Source of the DNA: Nyssa sinensis
Lineage: Eukaryota; Streptophyta; Magnoliopsida; Cornales; Nyssaceae
Reading direction: 5' to 3'
Length of the DNA stretch: 64,000 nt
Assembly: GCA_008638375.1 (NCBI GenBank)
Contig: CM018033.1
Location: 14,053,763-14,117,762 of the forward strand
Both the position numbers and the translations under genes were made by a program. Positions 1 through 12,100 of this stretch are shown here, piece after piece. Each line of letters opens with the position of its first letter. Position 1 is the first letter of the stretch. The notes under the pieces are model-generated. The model was not told the origin of the DNA. It worked only from the letters and a program-made list of their open reading frames with translations, and did not search any database.

Positions 1-57
1 TTATAAAGGAGAAGAAGAAGAAAAAAGCTTAGTTGTCTGCCATGCATGCCTTTCATG
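1..57 (-). other. 3' UTR start of the VPS2-like gene
   Basis: These bases follow the TGA stop at 58-60 on the minus strand and should be 3' untranslated sequence. No poly(A) signal is certain and the transcript end lies outside the window. Confidence 0.6.
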
Positions 58-118
58 TCAGATACGTCGAAGAGAGGCCAGCCTCTTTTCCAGCTCCTCC
101 ACATCTGCAGACTCAGAA
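58..118 (-). CDS. VPS2.2: VPS2-like exon 11 (MIM1 helix and stop)
   Basis: Begins with the base completing the split Ser after acceptor ATGCAG, encodes SESADVEELEKRLASLRRI and a TGA at 58-60. The phase match to exon 10 across 9.6 kb supports the giant intron. Confidence 0.88.
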
Positions 119-3100
119 CTGCATATTCATTGGTAGAAAATTGTAAGAAATATGAAGCAATGGAAACGAAAAACTTAACATTATTCTAGCAGACTGTTTA
201 AGTAACACCAAGTGACCGAACTACACAGCTCCACCACGACGATTATCGAACTACACATCGCTTGCCCCTCTAACTAGCAATATGGTGTGTGCGTCAAAAA
301 GTGACTATAATTGAGCCCCTCCAAAAAAATACACTACATTGGGTTATTTCGAGGAGACTGTCATTTTCGTTGCAATCCACATCACTATCATCACAACATC
401 ATCAGCAATGTAAGAAGGTGCCACACGTCCCCCTAATTTTAATTACCTAGGGTGAACATCCCCCAGAGGAAAGTAGCCAAGTCAAAAAACCAGGTCATAT
501 CACAAAATCTGGAGTTGAAAGGATTCTACTATTATAAATTCAGTCTACTATTCAATCGAAATCCCAATCGAAGACGAGTTCTACCAAGGCACGAAACACC
601 CGCTAGCTCCTGCTAGCAACGGGGAATATAATATACATATATACAAGTGATGCAACTGAAACACCTAAATTCAGCAACACCGGTAATTCCAGGTCATGCT
701 ATCTAAAACCTGAAGACCTTACCCACCAAAAGGGGGAAAAATAGTAACGTGCACAAAGACAATGCCCAAATAGAAACATATGGGACATGCACGAGACATA
801 ATGCACAAGTGACAATCGAAATAATAAGTACATAAGCTTATTTTTGGCCACACTTCTATAACATCGGAAGGCTTATGGTGAGTCCCACCAGAAAGTTCTT
901 CAAAGTTCAACTCCTGTATGGTAAACATATATATATATATATGTATGTATGTATGTATGAATGTATATAAGACTATTCTGATTATTTTCAAGAAAAACTT
1001 TAATTTTGACATTCTGGAGTTTCAAAATCTCATTATTTATTCTTCTACTAAAGCGTTTAGCTAGGTTTTGTTGAAAGATAACAAAGTGCAACTGTATGGA
1101 AAACATATATATATATATATATATCTGTATGTGTATAAGACTATACTGATTATATATATATATATATATAATATATATATAAAAATCTTTACTTTTGACA
1201 TTCTGGATGTATAACATCCATTTGTAAGAAAGAAACATTTCCAAGCTCTTTCAGCATAGATATAATTAGTTTCTTTGCTTACAAGGAAAAGAAATTGCTG
1301 AGATAGGTCTTGCAGACTTCTATAGAGAAGTTGAAGAGAATGAAGCCAAAAGAAAAGCTAAATAGAAAGAAGAAGAAAATGTTCTTCTATCATTAGACTA
1401 GCTTAAAATCAGATTGGGTTATGGAACTTGGTACAAATTTTATACAAGATATTATGATAGGAAATGAAACCGTTTTAGAAGATTGCACCCTAGATATGGT
1501 AAAACAAAATGCTTTTCTAGACAAATCAGAGTTGACAGCTTCACGTGGTGATAATGAGGATATATCATCAAATGCAAGTGTCCATATAAAAAATGCTATA
1601 AAGCCTAGTAGCAAATTTTCAAAAAGAAGTAGGAAAAAAACATATCTTCTAGTGGGTATGCTCTATCGCTACTTCGGTCTTCTGTTCATCATCTTTTTCT
1701 CGCCTCTCCTTCCCCTTCGAGTTCCATCTAGATGTTCCTATCCACCTTTCTCTAGATGAACTTGTGTTTGCCTCAAAGTTGACTGCCTTAACGCCTATCC
1801 ACGGCTTAATGACAACAAAACACAACACGACACAATGACTCACTATGGCCAAGATGAGAACAACTGATTTTTGGAACTATGGTTTAGTTAGACATTGGAT
1901 GATCAAGGAAATAATAATGTTTGGACATAGACAAGGAAAACCAATATTTCGTTATTTTCAAAAGGGATACTCCTAAAGTTCTCACCTATAGAGTGGCAGA
2001 ACTTAGTTCATATTACTGGAAATGAAATACATAAAGGAAATAAATTGCATGTACTGAAAGAAGGGAAGTTTATAAGATACATACAATGAGAGGTATACAG
2101 AGAGCTTCTATCAACCGAATTAGATTACCTTCTTCATCTGTTAAGGACCCTTATACATACACTGAGATGTATACAGAGAGCTTCTATCAACCGAATTTAC
2201 CTTCTTCATCTGTTAAGGACCCTTATACATACAATGAGATGTATACAGAGAGCTTCTATCAACCGAATTAGATTAGGTGACATAGAACATCTCTTCACAT
2301 GGGAGGAGATAAGTATTTTCTGGTAAAGAATATTCTATTTTTTCTGGCTGGTGAGTGTTGTTTGAGCTTACTGCAATTTGAAAAGATGATCCCATCTTAT
2401 CTTCTCTGTCTTCTTAATTTGTCTCTGGTCCTCTTTGCTTTTTACTTGTCCAAGAAGGACAATTCCTTCCTATCTTCATTGTCATCTTCTAGTGAATCTA
2501 CTTCCTTTTGCTTTTCTCGCACTATTAGTTTTAGTTTTTCTTAAATTCTTTCATTCATCATTCAAATACACACATGCAAATCCAGTAAAGGAAGTACTAT
2601 CTGAATTTTTTGAGGTGGGGCATTTTTTTCCACTCTTTACATTAATCCACTGTAGCCATCTAATGTCTGAATTATGCATTGTGACTGATGGAATCTGGTT
2701 TACCACTTTTTCTGTTATTTCTTTAATAGTAAAGCATCTGTGTCTGATGAGGTCTTCTGTGCAAAGATATGTCTTCACTATTTCTTTGGGAGTAATAGCT
2801 CCAGATGTAACATACTCGTATATGATGCACAATAAACAAAATCCGGGAATTCTACGTCAATTGTTGAAGTAATCTGGAAGTACTCAAATAAAAATATTGA
2901 ATGGGAGATAATCTTTCAACTTTTGTGTTTTCAAAGGGTTCGAAGAAGAGTAAGATATTACTCCTTTTCAAATCGCTCCGCGAAGATGGACGTGCCTTTC
3001 TTACTCAAACCAACCCAACTGGCCCAGAACCTATATCTGCAGCATTGGAGGTGTGACTGCTCATTTTGATGTTGTTGGGATGAAGGAGATTTCTTTTGTT

Positions 3101-6100
3101 TCCCTAAGCCCCTTGCATAGGTTGGGTGCTTGAGCGCGCTCATTTTGATGTTGTTGGGATGAAGGAGATTTCTTTTGTTTCCCTAAGCCCCTTGCATAGG
3201 TTGGGTGCTTGAGCGCGCATGTTTCTCATATTGATCAAAGTTTTCCTTAAGTATTCAATAAAGGGGCACATTAGCTAGGCCATAATGAAGCATTGAAGGT
3301 GTGACTGCTGATTTTGATGTTGTTGGGATGAAGGAGATTTCTTCTGTTGCCCCAAGCCCCTTGCATAGGTTGGGTGCTTGAGCGCATGGTTTCAAATATT
3401 TATCAAGGCTTTCCTTGAGTATTCAATAAGGGGCGCTTTAGATCGGCCATTTTCTTGCAAGAGTAGGTCAATCATAATCGAAACACTTCATCACCGCTGC
3501 TTTGGCAACCCGACCAAGGATGATGAAGGGTGTAATCGAAACACTTTCAAATTAAGTAGAAATAGAATTGCTTAATACGTTGGATTTTGGGTTGAATATG
3601 CTGCAATACTTGAAACATTTATGATAAGTAAAATTTCTCATGCATTCAAGGAGAACATAACATTGTTTTGATGTTTCCGCATCAATGACATTCAGCGAAA
3701 CAGAATGAAACTTTCCGTAGGATGCTCTTTTGCCAACTAACAACGGGAAAATGGAGAGGCTTCACCTCAATGGAACTGAAAAAGAAGGAAGGGCCTTCAT
3801 CTTTTTTTGTTCAAAAGGCTAGGAAAGATTATCTCCCATTCAATACTTTGCTCGAGTGCTTTCCGGAAGACTTCAACAATGGATGCATAATTTCAAGACT
3901 TTGATTATTGTGTATCACAAAAGAGTATGTTACATCCAGAGCTATTACTCTCGAAGAAATAGTTATTTTCGCACTTAAAGAAATAACATAAAAGTGACAA
4001 TATACTCGAGAAAAGTGGTACATCATATTCCATCATTCAGAATGCAGAATTCAAATATCACATGGCTAAAATGGATTAGTGTAAAGCATGGACAAAATGT
4101 ACGAAAATGCTCCACCTCAAAAAATTCAAATACCACTACCTTACTTGATCGCACATGTATTGGAATGATGAATGAAAGAATCCAAGAAAAACTAAAGTTG
4201 ATAGTGCTAGAAAAGTAAAAGCAAAAGGAAGCAAATTTAGAAGAAGACGGACAATGAAGATAATAAATAATCGTCCTTCTCAAAAAAGTAAAAGCAAAGA
4301 AGACCAAAGACAAAAGAAGAAGACAACGAAGGTAAGATGAAATCATCTTTTCATATTGCAGCCAGTTCAAGCAGCACTCACCAGCTAGAAAAAGTAAAAA
4401 GATTTCTTACCAAAAACACTTATCTCCTCCCATATGAAGAGATCTATGTGCCCTCTCAGACGAATAAGGCAATCTAATTCGGTTGATAAAAGCTTTGTAT
4501 ACATTTCATTGTATCTCAAAAACTTCCCTTCTTTTAGCATAGGTAATTTATTTTCTTTATGTATTTCTTTGCTAGCAATATCAACTAAGTTCCCCCTAGT
4601 CTATAGGGTAAGAATTTTAGAAGTGTATTTCCCTTTTGAAAATAATGAAATATTTGTTTTTCCATGAACGTTATTATTTCCTTGATCATCCAATCTCCAA
4701 CTAAATCACTAGTTCCATATACATTGTTCCCATCTTAATCATGGTGAGTCACTGTGTCGTGTAGTGTTGTCGTTAAGCTAGTGGATATGTTCAGGTGTTA
4801 AGGCAGTTAACTTTGAGGCAAAGACAAGTCCATCAAAAGAAAGTGTGGGAACTAAGTTCCCATAGTCTATAGGTAAGAATTTTAGAAGTGTATTTCCCTT
4901 TTGAAAATAATGAAATATTTTTTTTTCCATGTCTATGTCCAAATGTTATTATTTCCTTGATCATCCAATCTCCAACTAAATCAGTAGTTCCATATACACT
5001 GTTCGCATGTGTTGTGTAGTGTTGTCGTTAAGCTATGTATTTCCCTTTTGAAAATAATGAAATATTTGTTTTTCCATATCTATGTCCAAATGTTATTATT
5101 TCCTTGATCATCCAATCTCTAACTAAATCAGTAGTTCGATATACATTGTTCTTATCGTAACCATGGTGAGTCATTGTGCCGTGTAGTGTTGTCATTAAGC
5201 TGTGGATAGGTGTTCAGGTGTTAAGGTAGTCAACTTTGAGGCAAAGACAAGTCCATCAAAAGAAAGTGTGGGAACATCCAAGTAGAACTGGAAGAAGAAG
5301 GAGAGATGAGAAAAAGGGGATGTATAGAAGAATGAAGCAGTGGTAGACGATACCCAACAAAAGGTATAAACATAAATCATTGGTTCAAACCTATAGACTT
5401 GTTAATCATATTACTTGATTAAGTTTACTTAGTTTATGAACACAGACACAACTTTGAGGCAAAGACATGTATTTCCATTTTGAAAATAATGAAATATTTG
5501 TTTTTCCATGAACGTTATTATTTCCTTGATCATACAATCTCCAACTAAATCAGTAGTTCCATATACACTATTCCCATCGTAACCATGGTGAGTCATTGTG
5601 TCGTATAATGTTGTCGTTAAGCAGTGGATAGGTGTTCAGGTGTTAAGGCAGTCAACTTTGAGGCAAAGACAAGTCCATCAAAAGAAAGTGTGGGAACATC
5701 TAGGTAGAACTGGAAGAAGAAGGAGAGATGAGAAAAAGGGGATATATAAAAGATGGAAGCAGTGGTAGACCATACCCAACAAAAGGTATACACATAAATC
5801 CTTGGTTCAAACCTATAGGACTTATTAATCATATTACTTGATTAAGTTTACTTAGTTTATGAACACAGACAATTTAATTCGGATCTAGACACTAGAAGAT
5901 TACAAACACTGCACGAATATTTCCTTGATCATCCAATCTCCAACTAAATCAGTAGTTCCATATACATTGTTCCCATCTTAACCATGGTGAGTCACTGTGT
6001 CGTGTCATGTTGCCGTTAAGCCGTGGATGATAGGCAGTTTAGGTGTTAAGGCAGTCAACTTTGAGGCAAAGACAAGTCCATCAAAAGAAAGTGTGGGAAC

Positions 6101-9100
6101 ATCCGGGCAAAACTAGAAGAGAGGAGGAGCAATGAGAAAAAGGGGATGTATAGAAGATGGAAGCAGTGGTAGACCATACCCAACAAAAGGTATACACATA
6201 AATCCATGGATAGGCGTTCAGGTGTTAAGGCAGTCAACTTTGAGGCAAAGACAAGTCCATCAAAAGAAAAGTGTGGGAACATCCAGGCAGAACTGGAAGA
6301 AGAACTTGATCAAATTTACTTAGTTTATGAACACAGACACAATTTAATTCAAATCTAGACACTAGAACAAACACTGCACAAATATACCAAAGTGACAATA
6401 ACATATTATCTCACCAGATCAGGAGGAACCTGCTCCAATATTCAGAAGATTTCAGACTGGGTTATATATGACATCAGGAGATCATAATTAGAGTATATAC
6501 AAGGTTGTTATCCTTGTCTCAAACCTCTCATCGTTAGCTTTAACCGCCATAACAACCACATTTGACCTTTGTTATCTTTCATCAGACAAAAAAGAATATA
6601 GACTTAAACTCAGAAAGAATAAACTAACAATATTTAGAGTCCAAATCAGACGTTGGAAGTCATTCATAGACAAGTTCAAACACGACTGCCAATACAAGAA
6701 AGAGTGGACTTTAGCTACTCTCTCAGATTTTGGAGACGAAGATCTCAACCAGATTAATGAGGAACTTGTTCTTCATCTAGTCAGAGAACTTAACTGGGCT
6801 ATAGGAAATTACACCTCATCCAAGTTAGTTTTTGTTTATTTAACTTAACAGCTAGGTTGATAAAAAATTTCTAAAGCGATACTAACAAAATTGCTTGAAC
6901 AAATTTTAGAAGAAAATAATCTTCTAAAATAAAATATCAAAATTCTTGAAGATAAAATCAGAAAACTATAAAGATTTTCAATTAGATAAAGAATATAGAC
7001 AATAATTTTGAACAAGGGAGTATTCAAATTAAGAAAGTAATTGGAGCACGACAAAAATCCAACAATTTCAATTTATGACTCCAGAATCATATAAATTCAG
7101 AGAAGCTAAGACTCTTGAAGAATGGCTTCAATATGTGTCAGAACTATCCAAAAAAAGATGTATGGTTTAAGTCCCACACGAGGTGTGACCTCAACCTAAT
7201 AGCCAAAAGAATTGTCGAAGTAGGCAATTGGATAGGATCAAGTTTCTACGCTATGCAGGAAGACCAGAATAGACTTGAGATAGATCCTAAAGAAGATCCA
7301 GACGAGAAAAGGAAAGGTCTTCAAACATTTTATTCAGACTTTGTTCTCTTTTAGCAAAATCTAGCTATCGCCTTAGGAAAATTAAAAGATAACTGAAGAA
7401 CATATAATGAGATTTTAAAACTCTAGAATGCCAAAATTAAAGAAATTTTTTCCTATAATCAACTTAGTCTTAAAGATCTAAGCATAAGCTTAAAAGATCT
7501 TACAATTGATCCAAGAGAATGCAGTGAAATTTATATTAAAAAAATTATGAAACAATAGATAACAATTATCAATTGTATTCAGGTATCAGCAATGCCTCAA
7601 TAGGACAAGTAGGCAAATAGAATATTAAAAAAATTATCCAAGAGAATGCAGTGAAATTTATATTAAAAAAATTATGAAACAATAGATAACAATTATCAAT
7701 TGTATTCAGGTATCAGCAATGCCTCAATAGGACGAGTAGGCAAATAGAATAAGATTAAAGAACAACTTAAATCGCAAAATCAGCAAACAAAATCTAGAAT
7801 TAGAAATCTAGAAATATCAGTTAAGCTGATACCAGATAAAATGGATAGCCTTCAAACTAAAGCATCCATCGATGCTAATAAACTGTATGGAGGATTCTCA
7901 AAATAGATAAGAGATGAATCTAATTCTTGTTTTCATTACTCGAATTTGTGACCTTCAGACAAACTAAGACTCTTGAAGAATGGCTTCAATATGTCACAAA
8001 ATTATCCAAAAAAAAAGATACAATATGGGTTGAGTCCCACACAAGGCAACCTCAACCTAATAGTCAAAAGAATTGTCAAAATAGGCAATTGGATAGGGTC
8101 AGCTGTCTACACTATGCACAAAGACCAAAATAGACTTGAGATAGATCTTAAAGAAGATCTAGAAGAGAAAAGGAAAGGTCTTCAAACATTTTATTTAAAC
8201 TTTGTTATCTTTTAGCAAGATCTGGCTAATGCCTTGGGAAAATTAGAAGATAAGAGAATAACAAATATTGAGATTTTAAAACTCCAAAATGCCAAAATTA
8301 AAAATAAAATGACTAAATCAGAATAGTCTCAGCAATGCCTTAAAAGATTGATTCAAGAGAATGCAGTGAAATTTATATAAAAAAATTACGAAATAGTAGA
8401 TAACAAATATCAACTGTATTCAGGTATCAGCAATGCCTTAATAGGACTAGTAGGCAAATAGAATAAAATTAAAGAACAGCTTAAATCTAAAAATCAGCAA
8501 ACAGCAATGCCTTAATTCTTGTTTTCATTACTCGAATTTGTGACCTTCAGACAAACTAAGACTCTTGAAGAATGGCTTCAATGTCTCAGAATTATCCAAA
8601 AAAAAGATACAATATGGGTTGAGTCCCACACAAGGTGACCTAATAGTCAAAAGAATTGTCGAAATAGGCAATTGGACTAGGATCAGCTGTCTACACTATG
8701 CACAAAGACCAGAATAGACTTGAGATAGATCTTAAAGAAGATCTAGAAGAGAAAAGGAAAGGTCTTCAAACATTTTATTCAAACTTTGTTATCTTTTAGC
8801 AAGATCTGGCTAACGCCTTAGGAAAATTAGAAGATAAGCAAATAAGAAAAATTGAGGTTTTAAAACTACAAAATGCCAAAATTAAAAATAAAATGACTAA
8901 ATCAGAATAGTCTTAAAGATCTTAAAAGATTGATTCAAGAGAATGCAGTGAAATTTATATAAAAAATTACGAAATAGTAGATAACAAATATCAAATGTAT
9001 TCAGTTATCAGCAATGCCTTAATAGGACTAGTAGGCAAATAGAATAAAATTAAAGAACAGCTTAAATCTCAAAATCAGCAAACAGCATCTAGAATTAGAA

Positions 9101-12100
9101 ATCTAGAAAGACCAGTTAAGCTGATAACAGATCAAATGGATAGCCTTCAAACTAAACCATCCATTGATGCTAATAAACTATATGGAGGAGGATTATCAAA
9201 ATAGATAAGAGCTGAATCTAATAAGATTTAAACCCAGAAAGAATAAATCAAAAAGGAAAAAGAAATATTGAGGATAGTTCCAGTCTATGAAACTCCTACC
9301 ACTATAGGGTCTAGGGAGGGTTAGATGTATGCAGCCTTACTCTTCGCTTGTTTTCATTACTCGAACCCTGTGACCTTCATGTTACAATGGATCGACATTA
9401 CTGTTATGGCAAAGCATTCATCTTTGAGTTCCAGGGAAAACCGAAAAGGCGATTGGATAAAACAGCTATCAGGCCTGACTATTTTCAATCAACAATAATA
9501 ATAGAACCCATAACACCCCCACCCTTTTAGATGTTATGCCAAAGCTCAACTATTATGCTACGAGCCTTCAACGGCTACCCACCCTACCTATGTTACTGCC
9601 AAAACTCAACTATGCTACGAGCTTTCAACGGCTACCTAATACTATTATCCTCAACTTTTATGTTTCCAATAAATGAATATAAAAACATAGATTTCTCTTC
9701 CAAAAAAAAGTGGCACGCACCTAGGTACAACATTATCAACCTTCTTTGATGCAATCCGACCTTTTGGGGCTGAAGATAACTGTTAGGGAAAAAAAAGGAC
9801 AGGGATAACAAAGTTGTTTATAACTTCACATGTTAAAAAATAAGTAAACACCACAAATACTGAAGTCCATGTGCAACGGTGAAATCAAATAAACCAACCT
9901 GTGATGCAATATCTACACCAATCTCATCAAGCACCTACAAATGAACCATGCAAATTAGAGATCATTGGCAAAAAATGGAGTATCGCATAATAGAGAAAAC
10001 TCTGGGAAAAAAATAACTAACTAAAATATGGACACCCATATTTTACCTGGTTTGTGAGCTCCTCTGTTTCCTCTTCGGCCTCATCTTTGTCTAAAGTTTC
10101 ATCAATGGACTCTGACATCATCTCAATCTGGATGGAAGATCGTGCATATTATATATTTCTCAAATATATAGAGACAATTGTATAATAGAATACAACATGA
10201 ACGATTTAAGCAGGAATATAGTTTTAGCGATCTGAACTTAACTCAGCCAAAGTTGCTGTGTCACAATTATTCCAACTTAATTTTTTTTTCTTTTGATTGG
10301 TAATTATTCCTGACTTATTTAGTTGGAGACTCATATAATTGCTAGAAGTCATAATAGGAATTAAGAAATAATTTGGACCAAATATAAGTAGTAGAGAATT
10401 TTACCGTCATGTCCATCTGTGCTGACTGCTTCTGAAATTCTCTGATCACTTTAGCTTGTTTCGCAGGTGCCATTTGCTGAAAAAGGAAAAACAAATTGAA
10501 GGAAAACAAATTAATAGTGAAACAGCACACAAGTCAACCTATGGGAAATGGCAAAGACTAAATTTGTCAGAGAAACATTCAGAACTAAGCACTACATAAT
10601 TTTAATTAATCATTTACCAACCATCTGGCGCAAAGGTAATAAATACATACAGATGATTTTGCTAATCTGCAAATTATCTTTCTCTGGATTATGTCTCACA
10701 TGTCACTTACTGTCCAAATCAGTGCTTAAATGGCTAATCATCAAAAAGTCAATTTTTATGAAGTGTAGATCTCATGTGTTGTGCATCAGCAGATTGGTTA
10801 AGCTATATATTGTTCTCTCTCAGTGCCACCTACAAATGAATACCTTGTTCATGGCGAACCATGGCTTTGGTTGCACCTTTCATTCCAGTAGACATAGAAG
10901 TGCTGGCATACAGAGCCTGTAGAAGAAACAAAAAGACATGATTTAGGATAGAATCTTTTTTATTTTCTCTTTTTGTTTCCTCATCTAATTTAAGTAGTTT
11001 TTGCCAGTAGAATAATGACCTGTGTATGAGTTGCTACACCTCTAATTTGGGCACGGCTCCCCTGTAAATTTGTAATTTGTTGCCGCAGCCGAACAAGTTG
11101 ACGAGCCAAGATTCGGGTTGCGGCCTGGGAATTACATTAAAAAAATTGTTCATTCAAAGGAAAAAGAAGAAGCTATTTTAAACGATCAGCAACAGGCTTC
11201 AACGTACACTGTTACAATTCAAGCAAGACAAAAATACAGTTTAATTTGTCCATGACTCAAGCCAATTTTAAATTTTCATTTTTGCACGTAATTCTACAGT
11301 TCAAGCAACAGAGAGTTCATGTTTAAGATAGACAACAGAACACCTAGCATATGTGCAGCTATTGGAGTCCAATCTGATGGATTATCCTCCATGGAAGAGG
11401 TGTCATAATCATTTTTTTCCAACAAAACAATTCGTTTCAACTAAACCAAAAGAACCAATACATCAAAAGAATCAATACATCACAATTTTATTTTTTATTC
11501 TCTCCATAGTCCTTAGCATATTTATATAACTAAACCAAAAGAACCAATCTGATCGTTTCAAACCATCAAACTGACATATTCAGCTTTCACTATATAGGTA
11601 AATTTTAGGCCAACTTTTATTGTTATAATGTTCTAGGAAAACTGACTAAGACATTAAAACCAATCAGATCATTTCAAACCATCAAACTCACATATTCAGC
11701 TTTCACTATGTAGGCAAATTTGATGCACAATTTTTACTGTAATAATGTTCTAAACAATTATGGCACTTCATTTTTGCAGGTAATTCTACAGTTCAAGCAA
11801 CAGAGAGATCTTGCTTAAGATAGACAGAACAGAACACCTAGCATACATGCAGCTATTGTAGTCCAATCCAATGGATGATCCTACATGGAAGAGGTGTTAT
11901 AATCTTTTTTTTTTCCAACAAAACAATTCGTTTCAACCTTCAATACATCACACAATTTTATAACTTTGATTCTCTCCTTAGTCCATAGCATATTTATATA
12001 ACTAAAACAAAAGAACCAATCTGATCGTTTCAAACCATCAAAACTCACACATTCAGCTTTCACTATATAGGCAAATTTTATGCATAATTTTTCTTGTTAT

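Larger units (their letters stand above)
1760..4830. repeat. Large imperfect inverted repeat (about 1-kb arms)
   Basis: The left arm, about 1760-2900, matches the reverse complement of about 3830-4830. Paired landmarks: TGGGAGGAGATAAGT at 2299 versus its complement at about 4435, GATGATCAAGGAAATAATAA at about 1899 versus about 4690, and AGAAGGGAAGTTT at about 2060 versus 4525. Each arm keeps a related reading frame in opposite orientation (minus 2832-2551 and plus about 3904-4218), with segments such as MHNSDIRWLQWINVK and MQNSNITWLKWISVK. The protein is not recognised. Confidence 0.75.
119..9720 (-). other. Giant last intron of the VPS2-like gene
   Basis: 9.6 kb between exons 10 and 11. It contains (TA)n tracts near 926-1181, coding-like relics, a large inverted repeat (about 1760-4830), a five-copy repeat cluster (about 4670-6370), three degraded copies of an unknown coding-like sequence (7085-9240) and an Au-type SINE. 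The other introns are 84 to 2540 bases. Confidence 0.8.

Noticed and set aside
719..1244. Open frames of 97 and 114 codons on the minus strand
   Set aside because: Their Ile/Tyr/Val-rich translations come from TA and TATG microsatellites in a duplicated AT-rich block.
6480..9240. Definite endogenous pararetrovirus
   Set aside because: The region is protein-like but shows no RT, protease, movement-protein or zinc-knuckle motif, so no viral assignment is made.
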